NCBI GenBank assembly: GCA_030827165.1
Contig: JAURFB010000022.1
Location: forward strand, 1 to 34,770
DNA from: Marivivens sp.
GTDB taxonomy: Bacteria > Pseudomonadota > Alphaproteobacteria > Rhodobacterales > Rhodobacteraceae
Reading direction: 5' to 3'
DNA length: 34,770 nucleotides
Positions 9,322 through 19,100 of this stretch are shown one piece after another. Within the stretch, counting starts at the first letter, position 1, and each line of letters starts with the position of its first letter. Below the pieces are notes generated by a model. It did no database searches. It was given only the letters and a program-made list of their open reading frames with translations, and was not told the DNA's origin. Position numbers and translations under genes: made by a program.

Positions 9322-10100
9322 ACCCAGAGCGCCACCAGAACCGCCAGCGCCGCGATTTCGCTCAGCTGCTGGGTTGCGCCAAGGATATCGCCGGTCTGGC
9401 CGCCGATCTTGTCGCGGGCGATCCGGCCTGCCGCAAAGGCGACCGCCGCGATGAAGGCCGCCGCCGGGACGACCGCGAGGCCGAGAAACACGAAACCGAC
9501 GACCCCCGAAGCGATGAAGCCCAGGCGCACGGTATCGCGCGAGGGCTGTCCGACATTGCGGCTCAGGCCAGAGGGCCGTGCCGCAGGCAGCCAGCCCATC
9601 AGGGCCGCCATCGGCGCGCGGCTCAAGGCGGCAACACCGATCAGCGCGCCCCAGACATGGCCAGTTGCCAAAAGCGCCGAAAGCGCCGACCAGCGCAGGA
9701 TCATCGCCACAACGAGCGCCAGAACGCCATAGGTTCCGCTCCGGCTGTCTTTCATGATCTCGAGCCTCCGGTCGCGGTCATAGCCGCCCCAGAGCCCGTC
9801 GGCGCTGTCGGCAAGGCCGTCCTCGTGCATCGCGCCGGTGGTGATCACCTGCACGGCGATGACCAGAGCCGCCGCGATGCCCGCACCAAGCCCCAGCCAG
9901 AGCGACAGGGAGGCAGTCAGCGCCGCGATCAAGCCAAGGACCGCGCCGGCGAGTGGCCAGGCCCAGGCGGCGTTTGCGCCCCGCTTGGCCGCAGCTTCGG
10001 GATCGACACGCACGGGCAGGCGGCTCAGAAGGCCGAGGCCTTGCAGCACGTCCTGAACCGGCTGGCTCAAACGAATATCGGAAATGTCGGGATCGGGCAT
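9318..10100 (-). CDS. cobS: adenosylcobinamide-GDP ribazoletransferase
   Basis: Final-stage cobalamin synthase: joins adenosylcobinamide-GDP with alpha-ribazole (phosphate) at the inner membrane; called CobV in the Pseudomonas nomenclature. The 260 residues are strongly hydrophobic, with about six membrane segments, and carry the diagnostic motif [15 protein letters not shown] at 92-106, whose acidic residues bind Mg2+. AAAGG lies eight bases before ATG 10098-10100. It is divergent from cobT, which supplies the alpha-ribazole phosphate it uses, so the two genes probably share the 10101-10176 control region. No cobU or riboswitch is present in the window. Confidence 0.95.
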   Translation of the reverse strand: MPDPDISDIRLSQPVQDVLQGLGLLSRLPVRVDPEAAAKRGANAAWAWPLAGAVLGLIAALTASLSLWLGLGAGIAAALVIAVQVITTGAMHEDGLADSADGLWGGYDRDRRLEIMKDSRSGTYGVLALVVAMILRWSALSALLATGHVWGALIGVAALSRAPMAALMGWLPAARPSGLSRNVGQPSRDTVRLGFIASGVVGFVFLGLAVVPAAAFIAAVAFAAGRIARDKIGGQTGDILGATQQLSEIAALAVLVALWV

Positions 10101-10176
10101 CGCTGCGACCTTTCTTGCCTTTCACTTGACGACAGGAGCGTTAGACAGATCGACACCAGAAGGCAACGAGGACGAT

Positions 10177-11193
10177 ATGCAGGCCCCTTTCTCCACACTG
10201 AACGAATTTCGCGCGATTCTGGCCAGCCAGCCGGGGATCGACGCGGCCGCACAAGCAGGGGCGCAAGAGCGCAACGGCCAACTGACCAAGCCGCCGGGCG
10301 CGCTGGGGCGTCTTGAAGACCTTGCCATCTGGTATGCCGGCTGGCGCGGCAATCCGCGCCCGTCGATCGATGCGCCGCAAGTGATCGTATTTGCTGGCAA
10401 CCACGGCGTATGCGCGCGGGGCGTTTCTGCCTTCCCTGCCGAAGTCACCGTGCAGATGGTGGCGAACTTCAAGGCGGGCGGCGCGGCCATCAACCAGCTC
10501 TCGAAGGCTTTCGGCGCGAAGATGGATGTTCATGCCCTTTCGCTGGAAACCCCGACACAGGATTTCACCGCCGATGCGGCGATGACCGAAGCCGAGTGCG
10601 TGGCCGCCCTGGCGACCGGTTGGAACGCCGTCGATCCCGAGGCCGACCTGCTCGTCACGGGCGAGATGGGTATAGGCAATACCACATCGGCGGCGGCAAT
10701 GGCGGCGGCGCTCTTTGGCGGCTCGGGCGCGGAATGGGCCGGGCGCGGCACCGGCGTCGATGACGCGGGCCTTGCCCGCAAGGCGGCGGTGATCGACGAG
10801 GGGCTGGCGCTGCACAACGCGGCGCTTTCCGATCCTCTCGAAGTCTTGCGGCGCTTGGGTGGGCGCGAGCTGGCCGCCATGGCCGGGGCGATCGCCGCGG
10901 CGCGGGCGCACCGTATTCCCGTGATCCTTGACGGCTTCATCTGTTCGGCGGCGGCGGCGGCACTTGCCAAGGCCCAGGACGGCGCGCTCGATCACGCGGT
11001 CGCCGGCCACCAGTCGGCCGAAGGCGCACACGCCCGCCTTCTCGATGCGTTGGGCAAGGCACCGCTCCTGCATCTTGGCTTGCGCCTCGGCGAAGGCTCG
11101 GGCGCGGCGCTTGCGATTGGCGTTCTCAAGGGCGCTGTGGCCTGCCATTCCGGGATGGCCACGTTCGCCGAGGCGGGCGTTTCCGAAGGCTAG
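10177..11193 (+). CDS. cobT: nicotinate-nucleotide--dimethylbenzimidazole phosphoribosyltransferase
   Basis: Makes alpha-ribazole 5'-phosphate from nicotinate mononucleotide and 5,6-dimethylbenzimidazole for the lower ligand of cobalamin (CobU in Pseudomonas naming). The 338 residues include [19 protein letters not shown] near 70-88, [20 protein letters not shown] near 165-184, and the catalytic-glutamate motif [11 protein letters not shown] with E306. ATG 10177 is chosen for the GAGG (10168-10171) just before it and the conserved N-terminus; the longer in-frame reading from 10084 would run into cobS. The C-terminus overlaps the convergent antiporter gene by four bases. Confidence 0.95.
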   Translation: MQAPFSTLNEFRAILASQPGIDAAAQAGAQERNGQLTKPPGALGRLEDLAIWYAGWRGNPRPSIDAPQVIVFAGNHGVCARGVSAFPAEVTVQMVANFKAGGAAINQLSKAFGAKMDVHALSLETPTQDFTADAAMTEAECVAALATGWNAVDPEADLLVTGEMGIGNTTSAAAMAAALFGGSGAEWAGRGTGVDDAGLARKAAVIDEGLALHNAALSDPLEVLRRLGGRELAAMAGAIAAARAHRIPVILDGFICSAAAAALAKAQDGALDHAVAGHQSAEGAHARLLDALGKAPLLHLGLRLGEGSGAALAIGVLKGAVACHSGMATFAEAGVSEG

Positions 11194-13073
11194 GCGTCCG
11201 GGTTGGAGGCGGGCTCTGCCGCCTCCTTTGCCTTTTTCTGGCGGGCCGCAAGCGCGGCCTCCAGCTCGGTATAAAGCTCTTTCACCCGCGTGCTGTAGGC
11301 CGTGTTCCGTTCGTTGGCGACCCCCGGCTTCCATAGCCCGGCCAGCTCTTTGAGCGCGGTGCGGTCATGGTGATAGAATTCGTCCTCCGCCTCGGCCGCC
11401 TCGTATTCGGAGAAGCCGAGGTTTTCCAAGACATAGCGCCCCGCGCGGAGCGAGCTGTCGAACATCTCGCGCACGATGTCATTGGCCCCGGCCTCATAGA
11501 GCTCGTAGACGCTGACCTCGTCGCGCGCCCTTGCAATGATATGCAGATCGGGGCGCAGCTTGCGGGCATATTTGACGAGCTTGAGCGTTGCTTGCGGATC
11601 ATCGACCGCCACCACCAGAACCTTGGCGCTGTCGATCCCTGCCGCCTTGAGAAGCTCTGGGCGGGTCGGATCGCCGAAATAGCCCTTGTGGCCGAAGGAC
11701 CGCATTGTCTGGACCACGGTCATATCGTTGTCGAGAACCACCGACTTGAGGCCGACACTGCGCACCAGCGCATTGACGGTCTGCCCAAACCGGCCAATTC
11801 CGGCGATGATGACAGAGCCGGTTTCGTCGATCTCGTCAGGAACCTGGTCGGGTTCTGTCTTGAGCCGTTTGGTCCCCTGTTCGTAGAGAATGAAGAGAAG
11901 CGGCGTGATCAGCATCGACAGCGCGATGATCAAGACGAGCTTTTGGCCAAGCGCGACGCCCAGAACGCCGGTCGCGGCGGCAAAGGAGACAAGGACAAAA
12001 CCGAATTCGCCGGCCTGACCCAACCCGAGCGTGAAGAGCCAGCGGTCATGCGGCTTGAGCTTCCACAGACGGGCGAGGACATAAAGAACGCCAATCTTCA
12101 CGCCGATCAGCAGGAGGGTCAGGGCAAGGATGCGGAAGGGGTCGCCAAAGAAGCCCTCGAAATCGAAACCGGCTCCGACGGTGATGAAGAACAGCCCAAG
12201 GAGCAGCCCCTTGAACGGTTCGAGGTCGCTCTCCAACTCATGGCGGAATTCCGAGTTGGCCAGGACCACACCAGCCAGAAACGTGCCGAGCGCGGGAGAA
12301 AGCCCTACGAAATCCATCAGCACCGCGATCGAGACCACCATCAAGAGCGCAAAGGCGGTATACATCTCGCGCAGGCGGGCATGGTGGATATAGCGAAAGA
12401 GCGGGCGGGTCAGAAAGACCCCCGCGAAGATGATGAAGAAGATTGCGCCGACGGTGATGAGCGTCAGGCCCCATCCGGGAATGCGGTCGGCGTAAGACAC
12501 AAGGCTCAGCGCGTCGGTCGCTCCGTGATCGTCGGCGGCGTTGTGCGGCACGAGCCTGCCCGATACCGCCAGAAGCGGCAGGAAGGCCAACATCGGGATC
12601 ACTGCGATGTCTTGCGTCAGAAGGACCGAAAACACATTTCGCCCGCCGGCGGTCTGGATTAGGCCTTTTTCCGTCAGCGTTTGCAGCACGATTGCGGTTG
12701 ACGAGAGCGACAGGATCAGGCCGATCGCCAGCGCCTCTTCCCAGGGCTGCTTCATCAAATGTGTCAGGCCCATGATCACGCCGGCAGTCAGGACAATCTG
12801 AAGCCCGCCGAGCCCGAGAAGTTTGTGACGCATATCCCAAAGCGTGCGCGGTTCAAGCTCGAGGCCAATCAGAAACAACATCACCACCACACCGAATTCG
12901 GCGAAATGCTGAAGGCCCGCCGTTTCGTTGCCGACCAGGCCGAGGACCGGGCCGATCACGATGCCGGCAGCGATATAGCCCAGCACCGAGCCGAGCCCGA
13001 GACGCGCGGCCAAGGGCACCGCGATCAGGGCCGCGCCAAGAAAAATAGTCGCCTGAAGAAAAAAGTTTTCCAT
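11190..13073 (-). CDS. Kef-type monovalent cation:proton antiporter (CPA2 family)
   Basis: Inner-membrane K+(Na+)/H+ antiporter of 627 residues. Residues 1-395 form about 12 hydrophobic segments of the Na+/H+ exchanger domain, with the CPA2 signature [10 protein letters not shown] (Q154, D155) and [10 protein letters not shown] early on. A cytosolic RCK/TrkA-N domain follows (about 418-535), with the nucleotide-binding loop GIGRFG at 425-430 and an acidic strand end LDND. A short charged tail ([10 protein letters not shown]) closes the protein. Kef systems protect against electrophiles and are gated by glutathione adducts; this one could be YbaL/RosB-like instead. ATG 13071-13073 with GAAGGGG upstream is preferred over an in-frame TTG five codons earlier. 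Confidence 0.9.
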   Translation of the reverse strand: MENFFLQATIFLGAALIAVPLAARLGLGSVLGYIAAGIVIGPVLGLVGNETAGLQHFAEFGVVVMLFLIGLELEPRTLWDMRHKLLGLGGLQIVLTAGVIMGLTHLMKQPWEEALAIGLILSLSSTAIVLQTLTEKGLIQTAGGRNVFSVLLTQDIAVIPMLAFLPLLAVSGRLVPHNAADDHGATDALSLVSYADRIPGWGLTLITVGAIFFIIFAGVFLTRPLFRYIHHARLREMYTAFALLMVVSIAVLMDFVGLSPALGTFLAGVVLANSEFRHELESDLEPFKGLLLGLFFITVGAGFDFEGFFGDPFRILALTLLLIGVKIGVLYVLARLWKLKPHDRWLFTLGLGQAGEFGFVLVSFAAATGVLGVALGQKLVLIIALSMLITPLLFILYEQGTKRLKTEPDQVPDEIDETGSVIIAGIGRFGQTVNALVRSVGLKSVVLDNDMTVVQTMRSFGHKGYFGDPTRPELLKAAGIDSAKVLVVAVDDPQATLKLVKYARKLRPDLHIIARARDEVSVYELYEAGANDIVREMFDSSLRAGRYVLENLGFSEYEAAEAEDEFYHHDRTALKELAGLWKPGVANERNTAYSTRVKELYTELEAALAARQKKAKEAAEPASNPDA

Positions 13074-13168
13074 AACCCCTTCTCGCAAGTGCGTCGGAGG
13101 TTCGCAACTCGCCTTCGCGTGATGAGGTCGAAGACGGGGAAAACTACCGGGCCTTGAGAGGTGCTTGA

Positions 13169-15670
13169 TCAGCCGGACGGCATTTCAAGCGTATAGGTCC
13201 GGCCACGCTTGGTATAGGTCAGGGCATTATCGCCGATCGACGTGACACGGCCGCCGTCAAGTTCGTCGCCGACCCGCACCAGAAGGATCCGGCCAAAGGC
13301 CGTGCGGATCATGGCGCGGCGGTCATTTGCCGAGCCCATCAGGCCAACAAGAGCAAGCTCTCGGAGCTCCAGAACGCTGTTTTCAGTTGCGGCCTCTGCG
13401 ACCGATCTCGGGACCGGGCCGCTCGTTCCTTGCACGATCGCGGGCGCGGCGGTTGGCGTGGGGGCGGTGCTGGCGGCGGCGACCACTCGGTCAAAGTTGC
13501 GGGGCCGGCCTTGCGGACGCTCCGATGAGGCCACGGCCAGCTCGGTCGCGTCTGCAAATGGATCACCGGCAACGGCCGCCAGGGCTTCGGCAATCGCGTC
13601 GGCGGGCGCTTCGGCCACGACCAGGCCTTCGGGGCGAGGTCTGGGGCGTATCCCGGAAAGCTCATCAAGGGTGCGTCCGCCGAGCGAGGCCCGCTCGATC
13701 GTTTCTGCAAGGGCAGCGGGGCGAGACTTGGGCGTTTTGCCGGCAAGGGCCGGATCGGCGGTTGCGTTCACCTCTTGGGATGCGACAGCCTCTTCGCCCG
13801 GTGCGGTTTCGGCACCCTGTCCGGCGATCTCGAAGATCGGCCGCCGAGGCGGGACCAGTGCGGGAGCGCCGGCGGTCACGACGATCCCGCTTGGCAAAAG
13901 CGTGCCCTCAGCGGTGGCAAGGATGAACCCTTCGGCATCGCGCTGATAGATCGTGCCCGGCGGCGGCGGCAGTGGCTGGGCCTCTAGCGGCACATCCCGG
14001 CCCGATCGCAAAAGGTCGGGCAGGGCGATTGCATCCGACCCGCCGATCGAGGGGTCGATGGCGGCCAGGAAAATAGTATCCGACGATTCCGTTCTCGGTG
14101 TCAGCGGCAGGCGGGGGGCGCGTAGCCAGACGCCGGTGGCCGCATAGACGCGCTCGGCCTCTGCCGGGCTCAGGATCGTCGGGTTCAAGACCGCCGGCAG
14201 CGACACAGCCTCGGCTGTGCCGGTGTCGACGGTCTCGGACACGGCGGCGATCTCCTCGGAAGGGGTGCCTTCGGGCGGCGGCGCATTGTCTGGAGGCAAA
14301 TCGGCTATGTCGGCCAGGTCGGAAAGCTCCTCTTCGCTGATGCTCGGAGATCCTTCACTGGGCGCATCGGCCGCAGGATCTTCGGCGGCAAGCTCGACCA
14401 CCGCATCACCGGGGCCGAAGATCAGGCGCGAAAGAGAGGTGTCGGTCACGGAGGCCCAGATGCCGACCGCGGCCAGAAAGACCAAGAGGATCGCTGTCAG
14501 GATCAGCCAGAGATAGCGCCCCGAAGCGCCGGTTTTCTCCGGGCTCTCGGACTGGCCGGGGCTTGGGTCGGCGACTTTGGAAAGCGGGCTCCGCCGTCCG
14601 GATGCCTTCTGGCCTTCCTCCTCGGTTTGGGTCGCGCCAACTGCAAGGATCGTGCGAAGCTCTGGTTTGCCGCCCGTGTTCTCTTCCTTGGGGTCACCGG
14701 CGATGTCGTCGTCGATGTCGTCTGCCGGATCGAGCGAAGCGCTCGCGCTTTGCAGCGCGCTGGGCAAGGGGGGCATATTGCCGGTCTTCTTCCCGTCAGG
14801 CTTGCCGGCCAGCGGCGGTTCCTGCCTGCCACGGCTTGCGAAGACCGGCTCGCCTGCGACCTCGCGCAGCGGTGCGGACGGCGCCGCCTTCACAGCCTGA
14901 GGAACATCAAAATCGGCGCGTAAAGGTTTGGTCCGGCTGGAAAACACAGGCGCGTTGTCGCCACCGTCTGCGGCTTGCGGATCAAGAGCCTCGGAGGATC
15001 TGTCCGTTTCCGTAACCGTATCGGCCCCGGCGGCGACCTCTTCGAAGTCGAGGGGCATTTCGCTGTCGATCTCGGAGCCGTCCCCGTCATCTTCTTCGGC
15101 CGCCTCGCCCTCTGGCTTCTCTGCCTCGGCGGTCAGGTCGGGCAACGGCGATTTGGCTGTCCCGATCACCGCAACCGCTTCTTTGTCGCGCTCGACCGTC
15201 GCCTGGGGGTCGGTGGCGCCAAAGAAGACCTCGCCCAGGAAACTTCCCCGCTCTGGCACGGCGGCAAAGCACGTCGGTTGAAATCGGTGTTGGCGCGCGA
15301 AGTCGAGCGCCTCGTCCAAAGTCTCGCGCGCGACGGCGGCGACATAGGTTGCCTCACCATCTCGGCTGGAGTCGATTGCGAGTTCATCGAGCGCGTAGGG
15401 TGTCGTCCCGTCAAGCGCTGCGCGTATGTCTTCGTCGGACGCGTCAGGGCTATCGAGCGTTAGAAATTTGATCTGTTCGTTCGGGATCAGGATCTTGCTG
15501 CGGATACCCGAAGGATCAAGCACCTGCGCGGTGCGGCGCAGCATCGTCAACTCGCCCGCGAGGTCTTCGGTGTCAAAGGCGGCCTCGCCTACAAGATGCC
15601 AGCCTCCGGGCACGCGGTGCAAAAGACGGATCCCGTCGAACGAGAACGAAATGGCAAAATTCGGTTTCAT
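13169..15670 (-). CDS. PilM/GspL-like + PilP/GspC-like single-pass membrane protein, function unknown
   Basis: An 833-residue protein with no clear name. Residues 1-165 look like a degenerate actin-like PilM/GspL cytoplasmic domain (repeated strands, TTPYALDELAID, then YVAAVARETLDEALDFARQH). Residues 170-385 are acidic, Pro/Ser-rich and low complexity. One transmembrane helix spans about 386-407 (RYLWLILTAILLVFLAAVG), preceded by basic residues, giving an N-in/C-out topology. After a long disordered linker, residues 768-833 resemble the PilP/GspC homology region: ELALVGLMGS, ILLVRVGDELDGGRVTSIGD, then TYTKRGRTYTLEM. No other pilus or type II secretion genes are nearby. The domain reading is by eye and unproven. 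No strong ribosome site precedes ATG 15668-15670. Confidence 0.6.
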   Translation of the reverse strand: MKPNFAISFSFDGIRLLHRVPGGWHLVGEAAFDTEDLAGELTMLRRTAQVLDPSGIRSKILIPNEQIKFLTLDSPDASDEDIRAALDGTTPYALDELAIDSSRDGEATYVAAVARETLDEALDFARQHRFQPTCFAAVPERGSFLGEVFFGATDPQATVERDKEAVAVIGTAKSPLPDLTAEAEKPEGEAAEEDDGDGSEIDSEMPLDFEEVAAGADTVTETDRSSEALDPQAADGGDNAPVFSSRTKPLRADFDVPQAVKAAPSAPLREVAGEPVFASRGRQEPPLAGKPDGKKTGNMPPLPSALQSASASLDPADDIDDDIAGDPKEENTGGKPELRTILAVGATQTEEEGQKASGRRSPLSKVADPSPGQSESPEKTGASGRYLWLILTAILLVFLAAVGIWASVTDTSLSRLIFGPGDAVVELAAEDPAADAPSEGSPSISEEELSDLADIADLPPDNAPPPEGTPSEEIAAVSETVDTGTAEAVSLPAVLNPTILSPAEAERVYAATGVWLRAPRLPLTPRTESSDTIFLAAIDPSIGGSDAIALPDLLRSGRDVPLEAQPLPPPPGTIYQRDAEGFILATAEGTLLPSGIVVTAGAPALVPPRRPIFEIAGQGAETAPGEEAVASQEVNATADPALAGKTPKSRPAALAETIERASLGGRTLDELSGIRPRPRPEGLVVAEAPADAIAEALAAVAGDPFADATELAVASSERPQGRPRNFDRVVAAASTAPTPTAAPAIVQGTSGPVPRSVAEAATENSVLELRELALVGLMGSANDRRAMIRTAFGRILLVRVGDELDGGRVTSIGDNALTYTKRGRTYTLEMPSG

Positions 15671-15834
15671 GGGGCTCGATTAGCATTGTTGTTTCAAGTG
15701 AGGAATGTATCGGGGCCGGCCTGCTTCGGCTACAGCAACTTCCCGCCCATTTCCGGTTTTCGGCGGATTCTGGATGACGGCGCGAAGGGCTTGGCGCATT
15801 GTGCCGAGCAATTTCGAACCCCGAGAGGTCCATA

Positions 15835-16545
15835 ATGACTCGCCTGTCTCAATTCATCCTTGTTCTCGGCCTCGCCCTGTCCCCGCTTGCCGCGCAGGCT
15901 CAGGAAAACCCGCGCACGATCTCGGTCAGCGCCGAGGGCGAGGTCAGCCTGCCGCCGGATATGGCGCAGTTGATTCTGGCGGTCACGGCCGAAGCGAAAT
16001 CGAGCCGCGAGGCGCTCGGGGCCGCCGGACAGGCGATGCAGTCGGTCTTGGACCTTGTGGCGACGCAGGGGATCGAACCGCGCGATGTTCAGTCGAGCGC
16101 GATCCGTCTCACGCCGCGGTATGGGCGTAATTCGCAAGGTCAGATCGACTACCGGATCATCTCTGGATACAGCGCCGAAACCACGATCAGCCTGACCGTG
16201 CGGGATCTCAACATCGTCGGCGATCTTCTGGCGGAGGCCGTCGAAGCCGGGGCCAATCGCGTGGATGGCATCACCTTCGGGCTACAGAATGAGACCGAAG
16301 CGCTCGACGAGGCGCGACGTCAGGCGGTGGCCGAAGCGCGGCGCATAGCGGGGCTACTTGCAGAAGCGGCGGGGGTTGGCCTCGGGCCGCTTCTGCAACT
16401 GACCGAAATGGGCAGCCCGTCCTACCGGATGGAGATTGCGACGATGGCGATGGATATGCGGGCCGATATCGCACCAGTGCCGGTCGCACCGGGCGAAATC
16501 ACCTTTTCGGCCAGTGTGAGCCTCGTCTATCAAATCGCTGATTAG
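15835..16545 (+). CDS. SIMPL (DUF541) domain periplasmic protein
   Basis: A 236-residue secreted protein with a clean signal peptide (FILVLGLALSPLAAQA, cleavage before QENPR). The mature part carries the SIMPL/DUF541 pattern: ISVSAEGEVSLPPDMAQLIL at the start, YSAETTISLTVRDL in the middle, VDGITFGLQNE, and a final strand EITFSASVSLVYQ. The family includes E. coli YggE, linked to oxidative stress; the biochemical role is not settled. ATG 15835 is chosen for GAGAGG upstream and the signal peptide; an in-frame start at 15799 would add residues before the signal. It is divergent from the 833-residue membrane protein. Confidence 0.88.
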   Translation: MTRLSQFILVLGLALSPLAAQAQENPRTISVSAEGEVSLPPDMAQLILAVTAEAKSSREALGAAGQAMQSVLDLVATQGIEPRDVQSSAIRLTPRYGRNSQGQIDYRIISGYSAETTISLTVRDLNIVGDLLAEAVEAGANRVDGITFGLQNETEALDEARRQAVAEARRIAGLLAEAAGVGLGPLLQLTEMGSPSYRMEIATMAMDMRADIAPVPVAPGEITFSASVSLVYQIAD

Positions 16546-16551
16546 GAAAGA

Positions 16552-16577
16552 AAACGCCGGGGAATCCCCCGGCGTTT
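16552..16577. terminator. bidirectional terminator between SIMPL gene and metY
   Basis: AAACGCCGGGG (16552-16562) pairs with CCCCGGCGTTT (16567-16577) around AATC. On the minus strand the stem is followed by TTTTCTTTCC, a good U-tract for metY; on plus only a short T-run follows. Confidence 0.85.
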
Positions 16578-16589
16578 CGGTCTCTGTGG

Positions 16590-17882
16590 TCAGGCGGTAG
16601 CCTTGGCCAAGGCCTGATCAAGATCGGCGATCAGATCCTCGGGGTCTTCGATCCCGATCGACAGCCGCACCACCTCGGGCGCCGCACCGGCGGCCCGCTG
16701 CTGCTCGACCGTTAGTTGGCGGTGGGTGGTCGAAGCCGAGTGGATGATCAGCGAGCGCGCATCGCCAAGGTTGGCGACGTGGCTGAAGATCTCGAGACTG
16801 TCGACGAGCTTGACGCAAGCCTTGTAGCCGCCCTTCACAGCGAAGGTGAACAGAGCGCCGGCGCCTTTGGGGCAAATGCTGCTGACCCGCTTGTAATAGG
16901 GCGAGGATTTCAGCCCCGCATAGGTCACATAGTCGACGCGGGAGTCGTTCTCGAGCCATTCGGCGATTTTCCTGGCATTGGCGACGTGCTTGTCCATCCG
17001 CAGCGAGAGGGTCTCGATGCCCATCAGCGTATAATGCGCGGCTTGCGGGTTCATGGTCATGCCCAGATCGCGCAGGCCGATGGCGATGGAATGGAAGGTA
17101 AAGGCGAGCGAACCGAAGGTCTCGTGAAAGCGCAGGCCGTGATAGGCGGGTTCGGGGGCGCTGAGCGAGGGGAACTTGTCCGAGGCCGACCAGTTGAACT
17201 TGCCCGAGTCGACGATGCAGCCGCCCGTGACCGTGCCGTTTCCGGTGAGGTATTTGGTGGTCGAATGGACAACCAGCGTCGCGCCGTGCTCGATCGGACG
17301 GCAGAGGTAGGGCGTGGCCGAGGTGTTGTCGACGATGAGCGGGATGCCCGCCCCGTCGGCCAATTTGGCGATGGCGTCGAGGTCGGTGATATAGCCGCCG
17401 GGGTTGGCGATCGACTCGCAGAAGACCGCGCGGGTGTTGTCGTCGATTGCCGCCTTCACCGCCGCCAGATCGTCGAAATCAACGAATTTGGCCGACCAGC
17501 CAAAGCGTTTGATGGTCTGGCTGAACTGGGTGATCGTGCCGCCATAAAGGCGCGAGGACGCAACGATATTCAGGCCCGGCCCCATCAGCGGGAAAAGCGC
17601 CATGATCTGCGCCGCGTGGCCCGACGAGCAGCAAACTGCGCCCGCGCCGCCCTCGAGCGTGGCGATCCGCTCCTGCAAGGCGGCCACGGTCGGGTTCGTC
17701 AGGCGAGAATAGATGTATCCGACTTCCTGAAGGTTGAAGAGGGCCGCCGCATGATCTGCATCGCGGAAGACATAGGCAGTCGTCTGATAGATCGGCACCT
17801 GCCGCGCGCCGGTGGCGGGATCGGGGCGGGCGCCGGCGTGGATTTGCAGCGTGTCGAAGCCATAGGTGGGGCCTTGGGTCAT
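16590..17882 (-). CDS. metY: O-acetylhomoserine sulfhydrylase (aminocarboxypropyltransferase)
   Basis: PLP enzyme of the Cys/Met metabolism family that makes homocysteine from O-acetylhomoserine and sulfide. The 430-residue length and N-terminus FDTLQIHAGARPDPATGARQ are typical of MetY rather than the shorter MetB/MetC/MetZ. The PLP lysine is K210 in HSTTKYLTGNGTVTGG; the phosphate-binding SSGHAAQ is near 86-92 and the cofactor-binding Asp is D185 in LIVDNT. ATG 17880-17882 has AGGGAG six bases upstream; a start eight codons earlier is less well placed. It stands alone between a shared terminator and a 160-base gap. Gene symbol use varies in alphaproteobacteria. Confidence 0.92.
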   Translation of the reverse strand: MTQGPTYGFDTLQIHAGARPDPATGARQVPIYQTTAYVFRDADHAAALFNLQEVGYIYSRLTNPTVAALQERIATLEGGAGAVCCSSGHAAQIMALFPLMGPGLNIVASSRLYGGTITQFSQTIKRFGWSAKFVDFDDLAAVKAAIDDNTRAVFCESIANPGGYITDLDAIAKLADGAGIPLIVDNTSATPYLCRPIEHGATLVVHSTTKYLTGNGTVTGGCIVDSGKFNWSASDKFPSLSAPEPAYHGLRFHETFGSLAFTFHSIAIGLRDLGMTMNPQAAHYTLMGIETLSLRMDKHVANARKIAEWLENDSRVDYVTYAGLKSSPYYKRVSSICPKGAGALFTFAVKGGYKACVKLVDSLEIFSHVANLGDARSLIIHSASTTHRQLTVEQQRAAGAAPEVVRLSIGIEDPEDLIADLDQALAKATA

Positions 17883-18016
17883 TTGAAACTCCCTGAAGAA
17901 ATGCATCGGGCCGAGCCTAGAACGAAACCATATCCGCCCTCAACGGCGAGATGCGGCGGCGCGCAAATAAGGAGGAGATCGCCAGACAAGGTCTTGATCC
18001 GGGAAAGGGGCGCTTT

Positions 18017-18032
18017 GGCGGCGCGCGCGCCG
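18017..18032. repeat. GC-only palindrome downstream of glycosyltransferase gene
   Basis: CGGCGCGCGCGCCG is a perfect palindrome just past the 3' end of the minus-strand gene at 18043. It can form a stem on the transcript but has no U-tract. The rest of the 17883-18042 gap shows nothing definite. Confidence 0.35.
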
Positions 18033-18042
18033 GAAAACGGTT

Positions 18043-19044
18043 CTACCGCATCCAGAACCCTTCGGACTTGAGCTTGTTGCGAATCTGCTGCTCGCGGCGG
18101 GGCAGGTCGTCTTGGTCGAAAAGCGCCCGTGCTTTGCGCCCGCGCCCCTGAAAGATCATCCGTTTGGCTGGCTCATAGTCCTTGAGGAGCTTCTTGATCG
18201 GGTTGGGCGCGGCGACGGCCTCGAGAATTTCGACGACCCGGTCGCTTTCCCGTGCATAGAGCAGCGGCAAGAGGCGGTAATGGCAAGTCACATCGCCATC
18301 GAGGCCAGCAAGCTCCGGCCCCGGACGCCCGCCCCCGAAGGAATGGACGACAAGCGGCAGCGCCACCTGATCGAGCCAGGGGTCGAGTGGCTGGAGCGCC
18401 ATCTCGGCGGGCGGATCGTCGTGGATCGAGAGGGCGTAGTCGAGGAACCGTGCGCCGAAAGCCTTTGGGTCCGCGCCAAAGAACCAGCCTGCGTTGAAAT
18501 AGAGATAGCGGCCCCAGTATTCGTCGGGCTGGCCCAGATCGAGCGAACTGTCGAAATCAAGGCCGAAGCGGTCGTAGAGGGATTTCCATGTGGCGGCGTA
18601 GCCGGGCCAATACAGATCTTCGACCGGCCAGGTCCCCTCGCGGCGCATCGAGGCGGCAGGGCGGGTGAAATCGAAGGCTACGGCGCCAAGATCGCCCGTG
18701 ACCAGCGTATCGGTGTCGAGAAACAAGAAGGGCTCGCTCTCGGGCAGGGCAGCCAGCCCTTCGATCTTGTTCCCGAAAGGGTAGGCGGCGCCGAAATGGC
18801 GGCTCTCGAAGGGCACGATCTCGGCGCCGAGGCCGACCAGATAGTCTTTTACCTTCCCCGCCATCCGCGGATCTGAGGGCCAAAGCGGGCCGGGCTGAGG
18901 CTCGGCCACGATCAAACGGCCGACGAAATCGGGCGACGAGGCCCGCAAAGAGGCCGCGAGGATCAGCGCCTCATACTGAAGCCGCCCCCCTTGCCCGATG
19001 CAGAGGATATTGAAAGGTTTCGGTTTTCTGCTCTTCGGTGCCAT
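18043..19044 (-). CDS. putative GT-A-fold glycosyltransferase, substrate unknown
   Basis: A 333-residue protein without signal peptide. It opens with a beta strand (FNILCIGQGGRLQYEALILA) and has a DxD-type metal/nucleotide-sugar motif in FLFLDTDTLVTGDLG (D110, D112), followed by acidic and aromatic segments (DEYWGRYLYFNAGWFFG) and a late conserved-looking histidine in VVHSFGGGRP. This order resembles family 8-like or related GT-A transferases. The basic C-terminal tail (KKLLKDYEPAKRMIFQGRGR) may touch membrane. Donor and acceptor cannot be inferred, and no other cell-surface genes are adjacent. It is on the same strand as, and 56 bases downstream of, the SHMT-like gene. Confidence 0.6.
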   Translation of the reverse strand: MAPKSRKPKPFNILCIGQGGRLQYEALILAASLRASSPDFVGRLIVAEPQPGPLWPSDPRMAGKVKDYLVGLGAEIVPFESRHFGAAYPFGNKIEGLAALPESEPFLFLDTDTLVTGDLGAVAFDFTRPAASMRREGTWPVEDLYWPGYAATWKSLYDRFGLDFDSSLDLGQPDEYWGRYLYFNAGWFFGADPKAFGARFLDYALSIHDDPPAEMALQPLDPWLDQVALPLVVHSFGGGRPGPELAGLDGDVTCHYRLLPLLYARESDRVVEILEAVAAPNPIKKLLKDYEPAKRMIFQGRGRKARALFDQDDLPRREQQIRNKLKSEGFWMR

Positions 19045-19067
19045 GGCCTGCCCGGTATTTTGGCCCG

Positions 19068-19095
19068 ACTATAGGGCCGGATTCGCCGGGGCAAA
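19068..19095 (-). promoter_or_regulatory. possible promoter of the glycosyltransferase-like gene
   Basis: On the minus strand TTTGCC (19090-19095) and TATAGT (19068-19073) are separated by 16 bases, about 24 bases before ATG 19044. It overlaps a GGCCC/GGGCC hairpin. Recognised by eye only. Confidence 0.35.
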
Positions 19096-19100
19096 AGCCA

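Noticed and set aside
10101-10176. Cobalamin riboswitch between cobS and cobT
   Set aside because: The gap is only 76 bases and has no B12-box; too short for the known aptamer.
11367-12662. Long open frame (431 codons) antisense to the antiporter gene
   Set aside because: It mirrors the high third-position GC of the Kef-type gene, has charged low-complexity sequence and no family motif.
17969-17977. AAGGAGGAG resembling a strong ribosome site on plus
   Set aside because: No start codon lies at a proper distance, and the open frame around it has no gene-like features and runs into the opposite-strand gene.
17883-18042. SAM-II riboswitch sought upstream of metY
   Set aside because: The region lacks the compact pseudoknot pattern and the A-rich core followed by a ribosome site; nothing beyond a possible promoter is seen.
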